Source of the DNA: an uncultured Agathobaculum sp.
GTDB lineage: Bacteria; Bacillota; Clostridia; Oscillospirales; Butyricicoccaceae
DNA length: 34,025 nt
Direction: 5' to 3'
Assembly (NCBI RefSeq): GCF_944384765.1
Contig: NZ_CALWUM010000025.1
Location: 1-34,025, forward strand
The notes beneath the pieces are model-generated. The model saw only the letters and a list, made by a program, of their open reading frames with translations, made no database searches and had not been told where the DNA came from. The first letter of the stretch is position 1; each line of letters begins with the position of its first letter. Both the position numbers and the translations under genes were made by a program. This document shows positions 14,729-22,035 of this stretch, one piece after another.

Positions 14729-15169
14729 ATGGATGAAATCGATCTGAAGCTGCTGCGTCTGCTGCAGAAAAACTCCCGTACGCCGGTTAAGACCCTTGCC
14801 GGTGAAGTCAACCTCTCCTCCCCCGCGGTCTCCGCGCGCATTGACCGGCTGGAACGGCAGGGCGTGATCCGCGGCTACACGCTCGACATCGACCCGCTGC
14901 AGCTCGGGCAACATATCCTCGCCTACATCCGGCTGGACATGCAGCCTGTGCAGAAGGAGGAGTTCTACCCCTTTATCGCCGCCTGCCCCAATGTGCTTGA
15001 GTGCAACTGCGTGACCGGCAACTACTCCATGCTGATCAAGGTGTCCTCCACCTCGACGCAGGAGCTGGACGGGTTCATCGGCCAGCTGCAGCACTTCGGC
15101 AAAACCGAGACGCAGATCGTGTTCTCCTCGCCTGTGCCGCCGCGCCAGGTGCAGATCTCGGCGGATTGA
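14729..15169 (+). CDS. Lrp/AsnC family transcriptional regulator
   Basis: This 146-residue regulator has the N-terminal AsnC-type helix-turn-helix (MDEIDLKLLRLLQKNSRTPV followed by LAGEVNLSSPAVSARIDRLE) and a C-terminal RAM/ASNC domain that in the family binds amino acids (NVLECNCVTGNYSMLIKV). The ATG at 14729 has AAGGAGGG upstream; the open frame before it runs through the leader terminator and is not coding. A consensus promoter and a strong terminator precede it, so its amount may be set by attenuation or by read-through. Its targets cannot be read from the neighbours. Confidence 0.92.
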   Translation: MDEIDLKLLRLLQKNSRTPVKTLAGEVNLSSPAVSARIDRLERQGVIRGYTLDIDPLQLGQHILAYIRLDMQPVQKEEFYPFIAACPNVLECNCVTGNYSMLIKVSSTSTQELDGFIGQLQHFGKTETQIVFSSPVPPRQVQISAD

Positions 15170-15194
15170 CTTTGCCGCAGCCGTCCTGTATAAT
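15166..15194 (+). promoter_or_regulatory. SigA promoter of the 76-residue protein gene
   Basis: TTGACT (15166-15171) and TATAAT (15189-15194) with a 17-bp spacer; the -35 box overlaps the stop codon of the Lrp-family gene. The leader downstream has a direct repeat (ATAATACTCTT twice, 15190-15212) and a GTCCCG/CGGGAC hairpin at 15231-15246. Confidence 0.78.
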
Positions 15195-15276
15195 ACTCTT
15201 AATAATACTCTTACATCATAAAACAAGGTTGTCCCGCACACGGGACCCCAACGCGATACAGGAGGAGGCACCCGCT

Positions 15277-15507
15277 ATGAGCATTTTGCATTCGCTTACC
15301 CACCGCCGTGTGTTCACCACGTTTTCCCCGCAGGAGGCGCACCGCATCGAGCAGCTGCTCGCGGAAAAGGGCATTCCCTGCGTGGTGGAAAAGCACTCGT
15401 CCAGCCAGTCCACCACCGCCTTCGGCACGCTGCCCGAATACGAGATCGCATACGACATTGCCGTGCCCAATGAGCACTACGAGCAGGCAGCCGCGCTGCT
15501 GCCCTGA
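15277..15507 (+). CDS. Small protein, 76 residues (DUF2007-like?)
   Basis: The ORF has a strong SD (GGAGGAGG) and lies between its own promoter and terminator, so it is a real gene. The product has the pattern of a small ferredoxin-like fold: FSPQEAHRIEQLLAEKGIPC, then a beta segment, and a C-terminal AYDIAVPNEHYEQAAALL. Such 'position along the sequence, helix, VPxEHxExA' ends are seen in the putative signal-transducing DUF2007 proteins, but the match is weak and I do not assign a function. No signal peptide or membrane segment is visible. Confidence 0.75.
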   Translation: MSILHSLTHRRVFTTFSPQEAHRIEQLLAEKGIPCVVEKHSSSQSTTAFGTLPEYEIAYDIAVPNEHYEQAAALLP

Positions 15508-15532
15508 CGGACTACTTTATATAAGGTATCTG

Positions 15533-15566
15533 AGGAAGGATGCGCCCCGGCGCATCCTTCCTTTTC
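15533..15566 (+). terminator. Terminator after the 76-residue protein gene
   Basis: AGGAAGGATGCGCC (15533-15546) pairs perfectly with GGCGCATCCTTCCT (15549-15562), followed by TTTT. Confidence 0.88.
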
Positions 15567-15611
15567 GCTGTTTTACACGAAAACCGCTGTCTTGACAGCG
15601 CGCTTTTTAGA

Positions 15612-15640
15612 TTGCGCTGGGCGCGGTTTGGTGTTAGAAT
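15612..15640 (+). promoter_or_regulatory. Probable promoter of the methyltransferase gene and ecf genes
   Basis: TTGCGC (15612-15617) and TAGAAT (15635-15640) with a 17-bp spacer, 45 bp before the start codon at 15686. Confidence 0.6.
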
Positions 15641-15685
15641 AAAGGCTGATATATTATGTAAACCAAGCGAACGGAGAATCAGCTT

Positions 15686-16558
15686 ATGTGGATTGCGGAC
15701 AACTGGAAGGACTACGCCGTTTTGGACTGCGGCGGCGGCGAAAAGGTGGAGCGCTGGGGCAAACAGGTGCTGGTGCGCCCGGACCCGCAGGCCATCTGGC
15801 CGCGCGCAGCTTCCTGCCGCGCGTGGGACAAGCCGAACGCGGTCTACCACCGCTCCCGGGCGGGCGGCGGCGAGTGGGAAATCCACAAGCTGCCCGCACA
15901 GTGGGCCATCCACTATGGTGACCTGACCTTCCAGCTCAAGCCCATGAGCTTCAAGCACACCGGCCTGTTCCCCGAGCAGGCCGCCAACTGGGATTTCATC
16001 GACCGCATGATCCGCGGCGCAAACCGCCCGATCAATGTGCTCAACCTGTTCGCTTACACGGGCGGCGCGACGCTCGCTGCAGCAAATGCAGGCGCGTCGG
16101 TCTGCCATGTGGACGCCTCCAAGGGCATGGTGCAGTGGGCGCGCGAAAACGCCGCGTCCAGCGGCCTGGCTGACCGTCCGATCCGCTGGATCGTGGACGA
16201 CTGCAAAAAGTTCGTCCAGCGCGAAATCCGGCGCGGCCGCAAATACGACGCGATCATCATGGACCCGCCCTCCTACGGGCGCGGCCCCTCGGGCGAGACG
16301 TGGAAAATTGAGGAGGACGTGGCCGACTTTGTCGAGCTGACCATGGGCGTGCTGTCGGACAAGCCGTTGTTCGTGCTGATTTCCAGCTACTCGACCGGGC
16401 TTGCGCCCTCGGTTATGAGCTACCTGCTGGGCATCACCGCGGCAAAGCGCGCCGCGGGCCGCATCGAGGCGCAGGAACTCGGCCTGCCGGTCGAGTCGAC
16501 CGGGCTTACGCTGCCCTGCGGATCATCCGCGCGCTTCATTGCCGAAGTATCCGTTTGA
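15686..16558 (+). CDS. Class I SAM-dependent methyltransferase, RlmI-like
   Basis: This 290-residue protein has a small N-terminal beta domain and a Rossmann methyltransferase domain with NVLNLFAYTGGATLAAANAG (SAM binding motif I) and DAIIMDPPSYGRG (motif IV, DPPSY). This combination is found in the RlmI/RlmK-type 23S rRNA cytosine methyltransferase group (PF10672). The N-terminal PUA domain of Escherichia coli RlmI is missing and the protein is shorter, so the exact target is open. The ATG has CGGAGAA as SD. It is followed after 29 bp by ecfA1 and may share its transcript. Confidence 0.83.
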   Translation: MWIADNWKDYAVLDCGGGEKVERWGKQVLVRPDPQAIWPRAASCRAWDKPNAVYHRSRAGGGEWEIHKLPAQWAIHYGDLTFQLKPMSFKHTGLFPEQAANWDFIDRMIRGANRPINVLNLFAYTGGATLAAANAGASVCHVDASKGMVQWARENAASSGLADRPIRWIVDDCKKFVQREIRRGRKYDAIIMDPPSYGRGPSGETWKIEEDVADFVELTMGVLSDKPLFVLISSYSTGLAPSVMSYLLGITAAKRAAGRIEAQELGLPVESTGLTLPCGSSARFIAEVSV

Positions 16559-16587
16559 AACTACCTTTAAGACTGGACGAAAACATT

Positions 16588-17436
16588 ATGTCTGATATCA
16601 TCAAAACCGAAAACCTGCAATACGCCTATCCGGTCGAGGAAGGCCAGCTGGCTGTGCCTGTTCTGAAAGGGGTCAACCTTTCGATCAAGCGCGGCGAATT
16701 TGTCGCCGTGCTGGGGCACAACGGCTCGGGCAAGAGTACGCTCGCGGGCTGCTTTAACGCCATCCGCCTGCCGACCGGCGGCGTATGCTATGTCGATATG
16801 ATGGACACGCGCGACGAGAAAAACACCTACGAGGTGCGCAAGACCGTCGCCATGGTGTTCCAGAACCCGGACAACCAGCTGGTTGCCACGGTCGTCGAAG
16901 AGGATGTGGCGTTCGCGCTCGAAAACATGGGCGTGCCGCCCGCTGAGATCCGCAAACGTGTGGACGACGCCCTCAAAGCCGTCGGCATGTATGAATACCG
17001 CAAGCAGGCGCCGCACCGTCTGTCCGGCGGCCAGAAGCAGCGCGTCGCGATCGCGGGCGTGATCGCCATGATGCCGCGCTGCGTGGTGCTCGACGAGCCG
17101 ACCGCCATGCTCGACCCGCAGGGCCGGCGCGAGGTTATGGCTGTCGTCCGCGAGCTGAACAAGACCTACGGCATCACGGTCATCCTGATCACCCACCACA
17201 TGGACGAGGCTGTGCAGGCCCAGCGCGTGGTGGTCATGCACCAGGGCAACGTGCTCATGGACGGCACCCCGCGCGAGATCTTCACCCAGGTGGACACGCT
17301 GCGCGCCGCCTCCCTGACCGTGCCGCAGACCATCGAGGTGCTGCATGACCTCGACAAGCAGGACGGCGCAGCCCTGCCCATTGACGCGCTTTCGGTGGGT
17401 GAGTGTGCCGACATTCTTGAAACATATTTACAGTGA
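16588..17436 (+). CDS. ecfA1: Energy-coupling factor transporter ATPase EcfA1
   Basis: This is the first ATPase of an ECF-type (group II) vitamin and metal uptake transporter. Visible are Walker A (GHNGSGKST), the Q-loop with MVFQNPDNQLVATVVEEDVAF, which is the coupling region typical of EcfA1, the signature LSGGQKQRVAIAGVIAM, Walker B (CVVLDEPTAMLDP) and the H-loop (LITHHMDEA). There are 282 residues. The start at 16588 gives MSDIIKTENLQYAYP; an upstream TTG overlaps the methyltransferase stop and is unlikely. Its order with ecfA2, ecfT and truA is the conserved Firmicutes arrangement, here without the ribosomal protein genes that often precede it. Confidence 0.94.
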   Translation: MSDIIKTENLQYAYPVEEGQLAVPVLKGVNLSIKRGEFVAVLGHNGSGKSTLAGCFNAIRLPTGGVCYVDMMDTRDEKNTYEVRKTVAMVFQNPDNQLVATVVEEDVAFALENMGVPPAEIRKRVDDALKAVGMYEYRKQAPHRLSGGQKQRVAIAGVIAMMPRCVVLDEPTAMLDPQGRREVMAVVRELNKTYGITVILITHHMDEAVQAQRVVVMHQGNVLMDGTPREIFTQVDTLRAASLTVPQTIEVLHDLDKQDGAALPIDALSVGECADILETYLQ

Positions 17437-17479
17437 GGCCGCGCGCCCACTGATTTTGACACACAGGAGGACGAATCCT

Positions 17480-18355
17480 TTGTCAACCATTCTTGAAACG
17501 CGGGGCCTGACCCATGTGTATGGCGCAGGCACCCCTTTCGAGCGCACGGCGCTCGACCATGTTGACCTGAAAATAGAAAAAGGCGAGATCCTTGGCGTGA
17601 TCGGCCACACCGGCTCGGGTAAGTCGACGCTCATCCAGCATCTGAACGGGCTTTTGAAGCCCACCGAGGGTGAGGTGCTGTTGGACGGCCAGTCCATCTG
17701 GAACGCCAAGGGCAAATGCGCGCGCGAAACGCGCTTCCATGTGGGGCTGGTATTCCAGTATCCCGAATACCAGCTGTTCGAGGAGACCATCGCCAAGGAC
17801 ATCGCCTTCGGCCCGTCCAACATGGGCCTGCCGCAGGCGGAGATCGACGAGCGCGTGCTCGAATCCATGCGCGCGGTCGGGCTGGATGAAAGTATGGCAA
17901 ACCAGTCCCCGTTTGCGCTCTCGGGCGGCCAGAAGCGCCGCGTCGCCATCGCGGGCGTGATCGCGATGCGGCCGGACGTGCTCGTGCTCGACGAGCCCAC
18001 GGCGGGCCTTGACCCCGCAGGCCGCGACGAGATCCTCGGCCTTGTCAAACAGTATCACGACCAGTCGGGCGCAACCGTGCTGATCGTTTCGCATTCCATG
18101 GAGGACATCGCGCAGATCGCGGACCGCCTGCTCGTGATGAACCACGCCAAGGTGCTGTTCTGCGATACGCCGCGCGTGGTGTTCTCGCACGCGGAGGAGA
18201 TCATTGCCGCCGGACTGGATATCCCCATGATCACCAAAGTCATGCTCGAGCTGAAAAAGCGCGGGTATGCGGTCGATACCTCGGTCTATACGGTGCGGCA
18301 GGCGCTGGATGCGCTGCGCGCCTGCAAACAGAAAGGGGGTGCGCACGGATGCTGA
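17480..18355 (+). CDS. ecfA2: Energy-coupling factor transporter ATPase EcfA2
   Basis: This is the second ATPase of the ECF module, 291 residues. It has Walker A (GHTGSGKST), the Q-loop with LVFQYPEYQLFEETIAKDIAF, which is characteristic of EcfA2, the signature LSGGQKRRVAIAGVIAM, Walker B (VLVLDEPTAGLDP) and the H-loop (VSHSMED). The start is TTG at 17480: AGGAGG lies nine bases upstream and the next residues (STILETRGLTHVYGAG) are the normal beginning; no ATG fits. It overlaps ecfT by seven bases. EcfA1 and EcfA2 form a heterodimer that binds EcfT. Confidence 0.94.
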   Translation: MSTILETRGLTHVYGAGTPFERTALDHVDLKIEKGEILGVIGHTGSGKSTLIQHLNGLLKPTEGEVLLDGQSIWNAKGKCARETRFHVGLVFQYPEYQLFEETIAKDIAFGPSNMGLPQAEIDERVLESMRAVGLDESMANQSPFALSGGQKRRVAIAGVIAMRPDVLVLDEPTAGLDPAGRDEILGLVKQYHDQSGATVLIVSHSMEDIAQIADRLLVMNHAKVLFCDTPRVVFSHAEEIIAAGLDIPMITKVMLELKKRGYAVDTSVYTVRQALDALRACKQKGGAHGC

Positions 18356-19152
18356 AGGACATCACCATCGGCCAGTTTTTCCCGGGCGACAGCGCGGTGC
18401 ACCGGCTGGACCCGCGGGTCAAGATTGTGCTGACCGTCGCGTTTATCGTGCTGCTGTTTCTCGCAAACGGCCCGGTTTCTTATGCGATCATCCTGGCGTT
18501 TCTCGCCATTATCATCGGCATCTCGCGCATTTCTCCTAAAATGGTGGTGCGCGGCCTCAAACCCGTGCTGTTCATCGTCATGTTCACTGCCCTGCTCAAC
18601 CTGTTTTACACGCCGGGCGACTACATCTGGCAGTGGGGCTTTCTGCACATCAGTGTCGAGGGCATCCGCACGGCCATCTTCATGGTCATCCGCCTGATGT
18701 TGCTCATCATCGCAACTTCGATGCTCACCTATACCACCTCGCCCATTCAGCTGACCGACGGTCTCGAGCGCCTGCTCTCGCCGCTCAAAAAGCTGCATGC
18801 GCCTGTGCACGAGCTTTCCATGATGATGTCGATCGCGCTGCGTTTTATCCCGACCCTGATTGAGGAGACCGAGAAGATCATCTCGGCGCAAAAGGCGCGC
18901 GGTGCGGATTTTGAGTCCGGCAACCTGATTCAGCGCGCCAAGGCGATGATCCCCATCCTGGTGCCGCTGTTCATCTCGGCGTTCCGCCGGGCGGATGAGC
19001 TGGCGACCGCGATGGAGTGCCGCCTGTACCGCGGCGACGTGGGCCGCACCCGTATGCGGCAGCTCAAGATCGCGCGGGTGGACTTTGGCGCGCTCGGTAT
19101 TTTTGTGCTGGTGTTTGCGGCAGTCATCGCGCTGCGGCAGTTCGGACTCTGA
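18349..19152 (+). CDS. ecfT: Energy-coupling factor transporter transmembrane protein EcfT
   Basis: This is the membrane-embedded scaffold of the ECF transporter, 267 residues with several membrane helices in the N-terminal half. The C-terminal coupling helices carry the Ala-Arg-Gly motifs that bind the ATPases: SAQKARGADFESG and AMECRLYRGDVG (family consensus A-R-G and A-R-G/Y-R-G). It starts inside the end of ecfA2. The substrate-binding S components (for riboflavin, folate, biotin and so on) are not in the window; group II modules share one EcfAAT with S proteins coded elsewhere. Confidence 0.94.
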   Translation: MLKDITIGQFFPGDSAVHRLDPRVKIVLTVAFIVLLFLANGPVSYAIILAFLAIIIGISRISPKMVVRGLKPVLFIVMFTALLNLFYTPGDYIWQWGFLHISVEGIRTAIFMVIRLMLLIIATSMLTYTTSPIQLTDGLERLLSPLKKLHAPVHELSMMMSIALRFIPTLIEETEKIISAQKARGADFESGNLIQRAKAMIPILVPLFISAFRRADELATAMECRLYRGDVGRTRMRQLKIARVDFGALGIFVLVFAAVIALRQFGL

Positions 19153-19204
19153 GGCCGTCAAACAGGTGCCGCAGATTTCCCCCCATAATGAAGGATTGCA
19201 ACCA

Positions 19205-19978
19205 ATGAAAAACATCGCCCTTATCCTGTCCTACGACGGGACGAACTACAACGGCTGGCAGGTGCAGAGAAACGGCCCCTCCATCCAGGAGAGCATGGAA
19301 ACCGCGCTCTTCCGCCTGCTCGGGCAAAAGGTACACGTCTCCGGTGTGGGACGCACGGACTCCGGCGTACATGCACGGCGCTATGTCGCTAATTTCAAAG
19401 CGGACTGCACCATCCCGGTGGACCGCCTGCCCTATGCCGTCAACAGCTTCCTGCCCGAGGACATTGCGGTTTCGGGCGCGGCGCTCGTGCCGGACGGATT
19501 TGACGCCCGGTTTGACTGCACCAAAAAGGAATACGCCTACTATATTTATCCCTCCACCCTGCGCGACCCCTTTCACGCGCGCTATGCCTACCGCTATAAC
19601 TACCCGCTCGACCTTACGCGTATGCAGGCGGGCGCGCAGCGCTTTGTCGGCAAACAGGACTTTGCCGCTGTGCGCAGCCAGGGCACGCCGGTCAAAAGCA
19701 CGGTGCGCACGGTCTTCTGGTGCGAGGTCGAGCCCGCGGGCGACCTCATCCGCATCCGCGTGTGCGGCGACGGGTTCCTTTATAATATGGTGCGCGCCAT
19801 CGCGGGCACGCTTGTCTATGTCGGCGGCGGCAAGCTCTCGCCGGACGACGTGACCGCGGTGCTCCGCTCGGGCGACCGCGAACAGGCCGGTCCCACCCTG
19901 CCCGCACATGGGCTGTTCATGAACCGCCTGTGGTATGAGCATACCCCTGCCCTTGCACCCTTCCATCTGGATGCCTGA
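19205..19978 (+). CDS. truA: tRNA pseudouridine(38-40) synthase TruA
   Basis: TruA converts uridines 38, 39 and 40 in the anticodon arm of tRNAs. The motif GRTDSGVHA with catalytic Asp52 is intact, as are the N-terminal LSYDGTNYNGWQVQ and the C-terminal GDGFLYNMVRAIAGTLV. The 257 residues are normal for the family. The start at 19205 has AAGGA upstream; the open frame before it is out of step with EcfT and not coding. It closes the ecfA1-ecfA2-ecfT-truA cluster. Confidence 0.96.
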   Translation: MKNIALILSYDGTNYNGWQVQRNGPSIQESMETALFRLLGQKVHVSGVGRTDSGVHARRYVANFKADCTIPVDRLPYAVNSFLPEDIAVSGAALVPDGFDARFDCTKKEYAYYIYPSTLRDPFHARYAYRYNYPLDLTRMQAGAQRFVGKQDFAAVRSQGTPVKSTVRTVFWCEVEPAGDLIRIRVCGDGFLYNMVRAIAGTLVYVGGGKLSPDDVTAVLRSGDREQAGPTLPAHGLFMNRLWYEHTPALAPFHLDA

Positions 19979-20060
19979 GGAGTGCCCGGCATAAATTCAG
20001 GAATTATTCACATTTTCTCCACCAAAAAGCGATACAATGAGGAGGCGGAGTTAATTTCTT

Positions 20061-21323
20061 ATGAATGAACAGCAAACCCCTCAGAAAAAACCAAATATCA
20101 TCCGCTTTCCGGTTTCGCCCGGTGAGCGCCGCCGCCTGCTGCGCGAAAGCAAGGACCCACGCGTCCGCCTGACCGGTATGCTGCGCATGATATGCGGCTG
20201 GGTGCTGCTGATCGGCACGCTGTTGTTCCTTGTGACCAACTACCGCATGTTCTCCCCCACTGCGGTGCAGAGCTTTTTCGAGTATGCGGTTGCCGGCCTG
20301 CAGCAGCGCGAGGGCGATATCACGACCATCAATTACGAGGGCGGTTCGCTGTCTGACGGCGCGCTGTTCCAGGCCGGGCTGGCCTATGCCAACAGCGACG
20401 CGCTCTATCTGGCGCGGCCGGGCAGCGTGACCACGATGAAATATTCGCTCGGCTATTCTTCCCCGGTGGTCGAATCCTCGACCGACTATGCGCTGGTATA
20501 TGACCGCGGCGGCACCAAAGCCGCGCTGGTCAATTCCGCCGCGCCGACGGCCGAACTTGAGCTGTCCTCGCCCATCCTGACCGGCAGCCTTGGCCGCGAC
20601 GGGCATTTTGTGCTGGTCACGGACGAGCAGGGCTACCGCACCACGGTTACGGTCTTTGCATCCGACGGCAAAGAGGTTTTCAAATACCAGTCCTCGGAAT
20701 ACTATATCGTAGCCGCCTCGCTCTCGCCGGACAGCAGCACGCTCGCCGTGCTCGCCTTCCTGCAAAACGGCGCTTCTCTCGATTCGCACGTGCTGTTTTA
20801 CAACGTCGCAGGGGGCGACCTGAACGCGGACGCCACACTGACCGACGCGCTCGGCATCGAACTGTGCTATCTGGAAAACGGCACGGCCGCTGTACTTTGT
20901 GACGACGGCCTGTATCTGGTCCGCCGCGGCGGCGATGCGGAGCACGTGCTCACGGTCGCTGCGAGCGACCTGATCACGGTTGCCACACAGGGCAGCGCAA
21001 TGGCGCTGGCCACGCGCTCGTATGCGGGCGACGCGCGCTGCGACCTGTATACCGTGCGCGGCAGCAAGCTGTCCGCGCCCTGCGGGCTGGATGAGGAGCC
21101 CTCCGCACTGGCGGTTTCGGCCGCGGGCACTGCGGTGCTGACCGCCTCGGGCGTCTCGGTTTATGACACCAGCCTGACACCGACCTGGCACAACAGCGAT
21201 GCAGTCGGTGCACGCCACCTGCTGCTGACCGATGACGGCACTGTGTACGCGCTCTATAACAAAAACGCGCGTTTGTTCACCTCCCACTCCGAGCATTCCG
21301 AGGAACTGACCGATGTCCAGTGA
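20061..21323 (+). CDS. DUF5711-like membrane-anchored beta-propeller protein
   Basis: The 420-residue product has a basic N-terminus, one transmembrane helix (about residues 46-66, ICGWVLLIGTLLFLVTNY) and a large outside part made of repeated short beta stretches, such as SLSPDSSTLAVLAF and LLLTDDGTVYALYN, that look like WD40/YVTN-type blades. This matches DUF5711 of Clostridia; no enzymatic residues are evident. The SD is AGGAGG-CGGAG some 10-15 bases upstream. Its end overlaps the cvpA start by 11 bp, so the two are coupled; the pair is probably a cell-envelope unit. Confidence 0.78.
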   Translation: MNEQQTPQKKPNIIRFPVSPGERRRLLRESKDPRVRLTGMLRMICGWVLLIGTLLFLVTNYRMFSPTAVQSFFEYAVAGLQQREGDITTINYEGGSLSDGALFQAGLAYANSDALYLARPGSVTTMKYSLGYSSPVVESSTDYALVYDRGGTKAALVNSAAPTAELELSSPILTGSLGRDGHFVLVTDEQGYRTTVTVFASDGKEVFKYQSSEYYIVAASLSPDSSTLAVLAFLQNGASLDSHVLFYNVAGGDLNADATLTDALGIELCYLENGTAAVLCDDGLYLVRRGGDAEHVLTVAASDLITVATQGSAMALATRSYAGDARCDLYTVRGSKLSAPCGLDEEPSALAVSAAGTAVLTASGVSVYDTSLTPTWHNSDAVGARHLLLTDDGTVYALYNKNARLFTSHSEHSEELTDVQ

Positions 21324-21927
21324 TGTTGTAAGCCAGCTGCTGCAGCTGCTCAACCTGCCCGACCTGATTATCATTGCGGCCGTGCTGGTCAATATGCTGC
21401 TCGGCTTCCGGCGCGGCCTGTTCGGCGCGCTGTTCGGGCTGGTCGCCCGGATCGCGGCGCTCGCCGCCTCCTATTTTGCCGCGCGCGCCGCGGCGCCTGC
21501 CATTGCCTCGTGGATCGTCACACCGATCGTGGGCGACATTTTTGAAAAGCGTGCGGCGCTCAGCACCGCCAGCGGTGTGCTGGACGGCCTGCGTCAAACC
21601 GTTACCGAAGCCGCCCAAAGCATGGCCGAGAGCATTGCGTTTATCTTTCTGCTGATTTTGTTCGGCATCCTGTTTGGCTGGCTGGCCGGACTGCTGACCA
21701 AAAGCCTGCGCTTTGTCGCGCATACGACCCCGCTGGGTATTCTGGATTCGGTTGCAGGCGGCGCGGTCGGCTTTGTGACCGGCGTGGCGCTCATCGCGCT
21801 GGTGCTCGTCGGCATCGAATTTTTCTCCCCCATCACCTATTCCTCGCTTGGGTGGCTTTCCCCCGAGCGGGTTTCCCACACCGTGCTGCTGGCAAAGCTG
21901 ATCGACGTGTTGCCGGTGGCGATATAA
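21313..21927 (+). CDS. CvpA family membrane protein
   Basis: This 204-residue protein has four to five hydrophobic segments. The CvpA hallmark is near the N-terminus: LPDLIIIAAVLVNMLLGFRRG followed by the GALFGLVARIAALAASYF helix. In Escherichia coli CvpA is needed for colicin V production; in Firmicutes (YshB-like proteins) the role is unclear. It overlaps the DUF5711-like gene upstream and is followed by a hairpin (21928-21956) and the ClpE-like gene. Confidence 0.8.
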   Translation: MSSDVVSQLLQLLNLPDLIIIAAVLVNMLLGFRRGLFGALFGLVARIAALAASYFAARAAAPAIASWIVTPIVGDIFEKRAALSTASGVLDGLRQTVTEAAQSMAESIAFIFLLILFGILFGWLAGLLTKSLRFVAHTTPLGILDSVAGGAVGFVTGVALIALVLVGIEFFSPITYSSLGWLSPERVSHTVLLAKLIDVLPVAI

Positions 21928-21956
21928 AGGCAACACCGCACAATGCGGTATTGCCT
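21928..21956 (+). terminator. Hairpin behind cvpA, possible weak terminator
   Basis: AGGCAA-C-ACCGC pairs with GCGGT-A-TTGCCT with one mismatch and a five-base loop. There is no T run behind it on the plus strand, so it may be a processing or RNA-stability element instead. Confidence 0.4.
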
Positions 21957-22035
21957 GAACAAAAAACCCGGGAATGGCGCGCTTTGCAATCCATCCCCGA
22001 TTGTAACCGGCTTTTTCCGGTAAAGGAGTTTCACT

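Noticed and set aside
21957..22035. CtsR or CIRCE operator before the ClpE-like gene
   Set aside because: No heptad repeats or long inverted repeat of these types could be found.
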